From contig JAIYDI010000040.1 of NCBI GenBank assembly GCA_027487555.1, positions 1-64,000 of the forward strand: a stretch of 64,000 nt of DNA, written 5' to 3'. The position numbers and the translations under genes are program-made. Below, piece after piece: positions 61,754 through 64,000 of this stretch (position 1 is its first letter; each line of letters starts with the position of its first letter). Source of the DNA: Hyphomicrobiales bacterium (lineage in GTDB: Bacteria; Pseudomonadota; Alphaproteobacteria; Rhizobiales; Devosiaceae). The notes below the pieces were generated by a model, which saw only the letters and a list, made by a program, of their open reading frames with translations, was not told where the DNA came from and made no database searches.

Positions 61754-63565
61754 ATGACCCAAAAAGACAAGGCCCTGCGGTCGCAGGCCTATGCCAATGT
61801 TCTTTCCTTTGCGCTGTCACACTGGAAGCGCCAGCCCGGCCGCATCGGCTGGATGACCACGTCCATCCTGCTCGCGACCCTTGCCGACGTGCTTACGCCC
61901 TTCTTCGCAGGTCAGCTGGCCGAGGCCATCGCCGGTGGTCCGGCGAGCAACCCCACGGCCTGGAATGCAGCGCTTTTCGCCTTCTGGCTTCTGATCGCGC
62001 TCGGGGTTGCGGGTGTCATATTCCGGCAATGGAGCTGGATGGTGATGATCAAGGTTACCATCAAGATGATGGGCGACATCACCGCCAGCGCCTTCCATAG
62101 GGTGCAGCGCTTCTCGTCGGACTGGCACGCCAATGCCTTTGCCGGCTCGACCGTCCGCAAGATCACCCGCGGCATCTGGGCGCTCGATTCGTTCAACGAC
62201 ACCGTCATTCTCGCCATGTTCCCCTCCTTGGTGATGCTGGTGGGCACGACAGTTCTGCTCGGCATCTTCTGGCCTGTGATGGGGCTCGTGGTAGGCCTTG
62301 GCTCCGTGCTCTACGTCTTCCTCACGGTCTATCTCTCGACCGTCTATGTCGCGCCGGCGGCGAGCCTTGCCAATGCGTGGGACACGCGGCTCGGCGGCGC
62401 GCTGGCGGACGCGGTGAGCTGCAACGTCGTGGTCAAAGGCTTCGGCGCCGAGACGCGCGAGGAGGTTCGGCTCGATCATGTCATCCGCAAGTGGAAGAGC
62501 CGGACCGACCGCACCTGGACCCGCGGCACGCACAACGGCACGCTGCAGCAGGTCCTGCTGCTTCTGCTCCGCGCCGCGATTGTCGGGGCGGGTCTCTGGC
62601 TCTGGTCAGCCGGTGCAGCCTCTGCGGGTGACATCACCTTCGTCATCACCACCTTCTTCGTGCTGCAGGGCTATCTGCGCGACGTGGGCATGCATGTGCG
62701 CAACCTGCAGCGCGCGGTGAACGACATGGAGGAACTCGTCGCGCTCTACCACACACCGCTTGGCATCGAGGACGGCAAAGGCGCGCATGCGGTCACAATC
62801 GGTGCAGGCGAGATCCGCTTCGACCACGTGGATTTCCACTACGGCCGGCACACCACGCCGCTCTACAATGATTTCAGCGTGACGATCGCCCCGGGCGAAA
62901 AGGTCGGGCTGGTCGGGCATTCGGGCTCGGGCAAGACCACCTTCGTCAAGCTGATTCAGCGGCTGTATGATGTTTCGGGCGGCCGGATCGTCATCGACGG
63001 CACAGATATCCGCGATGTGACGCAAGCGAGCCTGCGCCAGCAGATCGCCATCGTGCAGCAGGAGCCGGTGCTATTCCACCGGACGCTTGCGGAGAACATC
63101 GCCTATGGCAAGCCGGGCGCCTCGATGGAGGAGATCCGCCGCGCCGCCGAACTCGCCAATGCCGATGCATTCATCGCCCGCCTGCCCAAGGGGTATGACA
63201 CGCTGGTGGGCGAACGCGGCATCAAGCTCTCGGGTGGCGAGCGTCAGCGCGTCGCCATCGCTCGTGCGTTCCTCGCCGATGCGCGCGTGCTGATCCTCGA
63301 CGAGGCGACATCGAGCCTCGACAGCGAGAGCGAGATGCTGATTCAGGAGGCGATGGAACGCCTGATGGTGGGGCGGACCACCATCGTCATCGCGCACAGG
63401 CTCTCGACCGTCAGGGCGCTCGACCGGCTGTTGGTCTTCGACGGCGGCAAGGTGGTGGAGGAAGGCAGCCATGCCGACCTGGTGAAGAAGCCCGACGGTA
63501 TCTATCGTCGGCTGTTCGAGCGGCAGGCGCTGGAACTGGTAAAGGGCCTCGAAGCGGCCGAATGA
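61754..63565 (+). CDS. ABC exporter, fused permease and ATPase (ABCB/MsbA-like)
   Basis: A 603-residue half-transporter. Six membrane helices lie in residues 30-330 (ILLATLADVLTPFFAGQLAE; FSSDWHANAFAGSTVRKITR as intracellular loop). The ATPase domain has Walker A VGHSGSGKTTFVKLIQRLYD, Q-loop IVQQEPVLFHRTLAENIAYG, signature LSGGERQRVAIARAF, Walker B VLILDEATSSLD and H-loop IAHRLSTV. It works as a homodimer exporting a lipid or drug. ATG 61754 gives MTQKDKAL; the longer frame upstream overlaps the leader ORF in another frame and is not coding. Confidence 0.93.
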   Translation: MTQKDKALRSQAYANVLSFALSHWKRQPGRIGWMTTSILLATLADVLTPFFAGQLAEAIAGGPASNPTAWNAALFAFWLLIALGVAGVIFRQWSWMVMIKVTIKMMGDITASAFHRVQRFSSDWHANAFAGSTVRKITRGIWALDSFNDTVILAMFPSLVMLVGTTVLLGIFWPVMGLVVGLGSVLYVFLTVYLSTVYVAPAASLANAWDTRLGGALADAVSCNVVVKGFGAETREEVRLDHVIRKWKSRTDRTWTRGTHNGTLQQVLLLLLRAAIVGAGLWLWSAGAASAGDITFVITTFFVLQGYLRDVGMHVRNLQRAVNDMEELVALYHTPLGIEDGKGAHAVTIGAGEIRFDHVDFHYGRHTTPLYNDFSVTIAPGEKVGLVGHSGSGKTTFVKLIQRLYDVSGGRIVIDGTDIRDVTQASLRQQIAIVQQEPVLFHRTLAENIAYGKPGASMEEIRRAAELANADAFIARLPKGYDTLVGERGIKLSGGERQRVAIARAFLADARVLILDEATSSLDSESEMLIQEAMERLMVGRTTIVIAHRLSTVRALDRLLVFDGGKVVEEGSHADLVKKPDGIYRRLFERQALELVKGLEAAE

Positions 63566-63642
63566 CCAGACAGGTCGGGCGGGGCGCTTCGAAGAAAAGT
63601 TGCGGCAATTCTCCGGTTCGAAAGCGCTACAAAACAAGAGTT

Positions 63643-63683
63643 TAGATCATTTCAGCGTTTCAACCGAAACATGAATTGATCTA
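63643..63683. repeat. Dispersed intergenic palindrome, copy C
   Basis: TAGATCA (63643-63649) pairs with TGATCTA (63677-63683), with inner TTCA/TGAA and GTTTC/GAAAC around AACC. The TTTC-ACC-GAAA core resembles copies A and B, without their long tail. It lies between the convergent exporter gene and the SAF-domain gene. Confidence 0.55.
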
Positions 63684-63692
63684 GACCTAAGG

Positions 63693-64000
63693 TCAGCCCA
63701 GCCCGAGCATCTGGTTCTGTGCCTGTCTGAGTGCGAAGAGCCGCGTCGTGCGGTCGGGCGTGGCATTGGCTTCGGTGAGGAGTTCGCCCTTCTTCACCGG
63801 CGCCGTGATGGTGCCGCCCTCAAGCAGCCCGACCGGCACGGCGCGCTGCGCCCGTGCGTCGCCGACAGCGAGGATGAAGCTGCGATAGCAGGTCTCGCCG
63901 ATGGCATCGATGTGTTCGCCGACCGCCAGATCGCGCTTGGCCACCGCGCAGACCTCGGCGACGGGCTGCGGCAACGGCACCATGTCAGCCTTGCCATAGA
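63693..64000 (-). CDS. C-terminal part of a SAF-domain oxidoreductase-like protein (cut by window edge)
   Basis: At least 102 residues of the C-terminus remain; reading continues beyond 64000 (YGKADMVPLPQPVAEVCAVA). VCAVAKRDLAVGEHIDAIGE, VPVGLLEGGTITAPVKKGEL and LLTEANA are a SAF domain, as at the end of homoserine-dehydrogenase-like NAD(P)-dependent oxidoreductases. The ending DRTTRLFALRQAQNQMLGLG is typical of that group. The N-terminal Rossmann part is outside, so the assignment rests on the SAF part alone. Confidence 0.7.
   Translation of the reverse strand, partial: YGKADMVPLPQPVAEVCAVAKRDLAVGEHIDAIGETCYRSFILAVGDARAQRAVPVGLLEGGTITAPVKKGELLTEANATPDRTTRLFALRQAQNQMLGLG

Overview
The window is high-GC alphaproteobacterial chromosome. 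Gene content and order (tsaD-gpsA back to back with hemC-hemD-mitofilin-hemY, a 1600-residue NAD glutamate dehydrogenase, purH-heparinase-rsmB-htpX, short type-2 argC, single-domain xylose ABC ATPase) point to Hyphomicrobiales, most likely a Devosia-like genus. That placement is inference: no rRNA gene is present. Most of the window is ordinary, densely packed chromosome with 4-base gene overlaps.

Layout. 0.2-1.7 kb: DHA2-type MFS exporter. 2-4.7 kb (minus): tsaD-gpsA-YciI-EVE. 4.8-9.2 kb (plus): hemC, hemD, mitofilin-like, hemY, then tRNA-Thr(CGT). 9.7-13.9 kb: atypical phosphotransferase, FeeM-type N-acyl amino acid synthase, membrane GGDEF/EAL protein. 14.1-16.5 kb: LacI regulator, pterin dehydratase, zinc alcohol dehydrogenase. 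16.6-20.2 kb: CPA2 antiporter and a metallophosphoesterase. 20.3-21.2 kb: ArsR/SRPBCC pair. 21.3-21.7 kb: low-GC unrecognised gene between 19-bp direct repeats. 21.8-26.5 kb: Rrf2 regulator and sulfate importer sbp-cysTWA. 26.6-32.8 kb: argC, a membrane/ClpP-fold pair, two small paralogues around a diguanylate cyclase, and a zincin-type metallopeptidase with a heptamer repeat array at its start codon. 33-35.9 kb: leuC and a flippase. 35.9-40.7 kb: NAD-GDH. 40.8-46.8 kb: purH, heparinase-like, rsmB, htpX, SDHAF4-like. 47-51.1 kb: putrescine importer potFGHI. 51.6-56.7 kb: pseudouridine catabolism psuG-psuK and an FtsX-type ABC export system. 56.8-61.5 kb: xylose importer xylFHG with divergent ROK regulator. 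61.6-63.6 kb: ABC exporter with a possible Arg-rich leader peptide and attenuator. The right edge cuts a SAF-domain gene.

Regulatory architecture is the most interesting layer. All three solute-binding-protein importers (sulfate, putrescine, xylose) have a strong hairpin directly after the binding-protein gene and before the membrane genes. The ABC exporter at 61.75 kb is preceded by an 18-codon Arg-rich ORF with a strong Shine-Dalgarno, an internal hairpin and a terminator-like hairpin with a T-run. A 57-nt cruciform with a UUCG tetraloop separates xylG from the next operon. Two families of dispersed intergenic palindromes recur, mainly at gene 3' ends.

No CRISPR array, prophage, transposase or rRNA was seen. 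Intergenic stretches over 300 bases are 51128-51617 (nothing recognised beyond a short direct repeat) and 9301-9681 (only a doubtful small ORF). Bases 1-202 hold a 9-bp hairpin and no supported gene.
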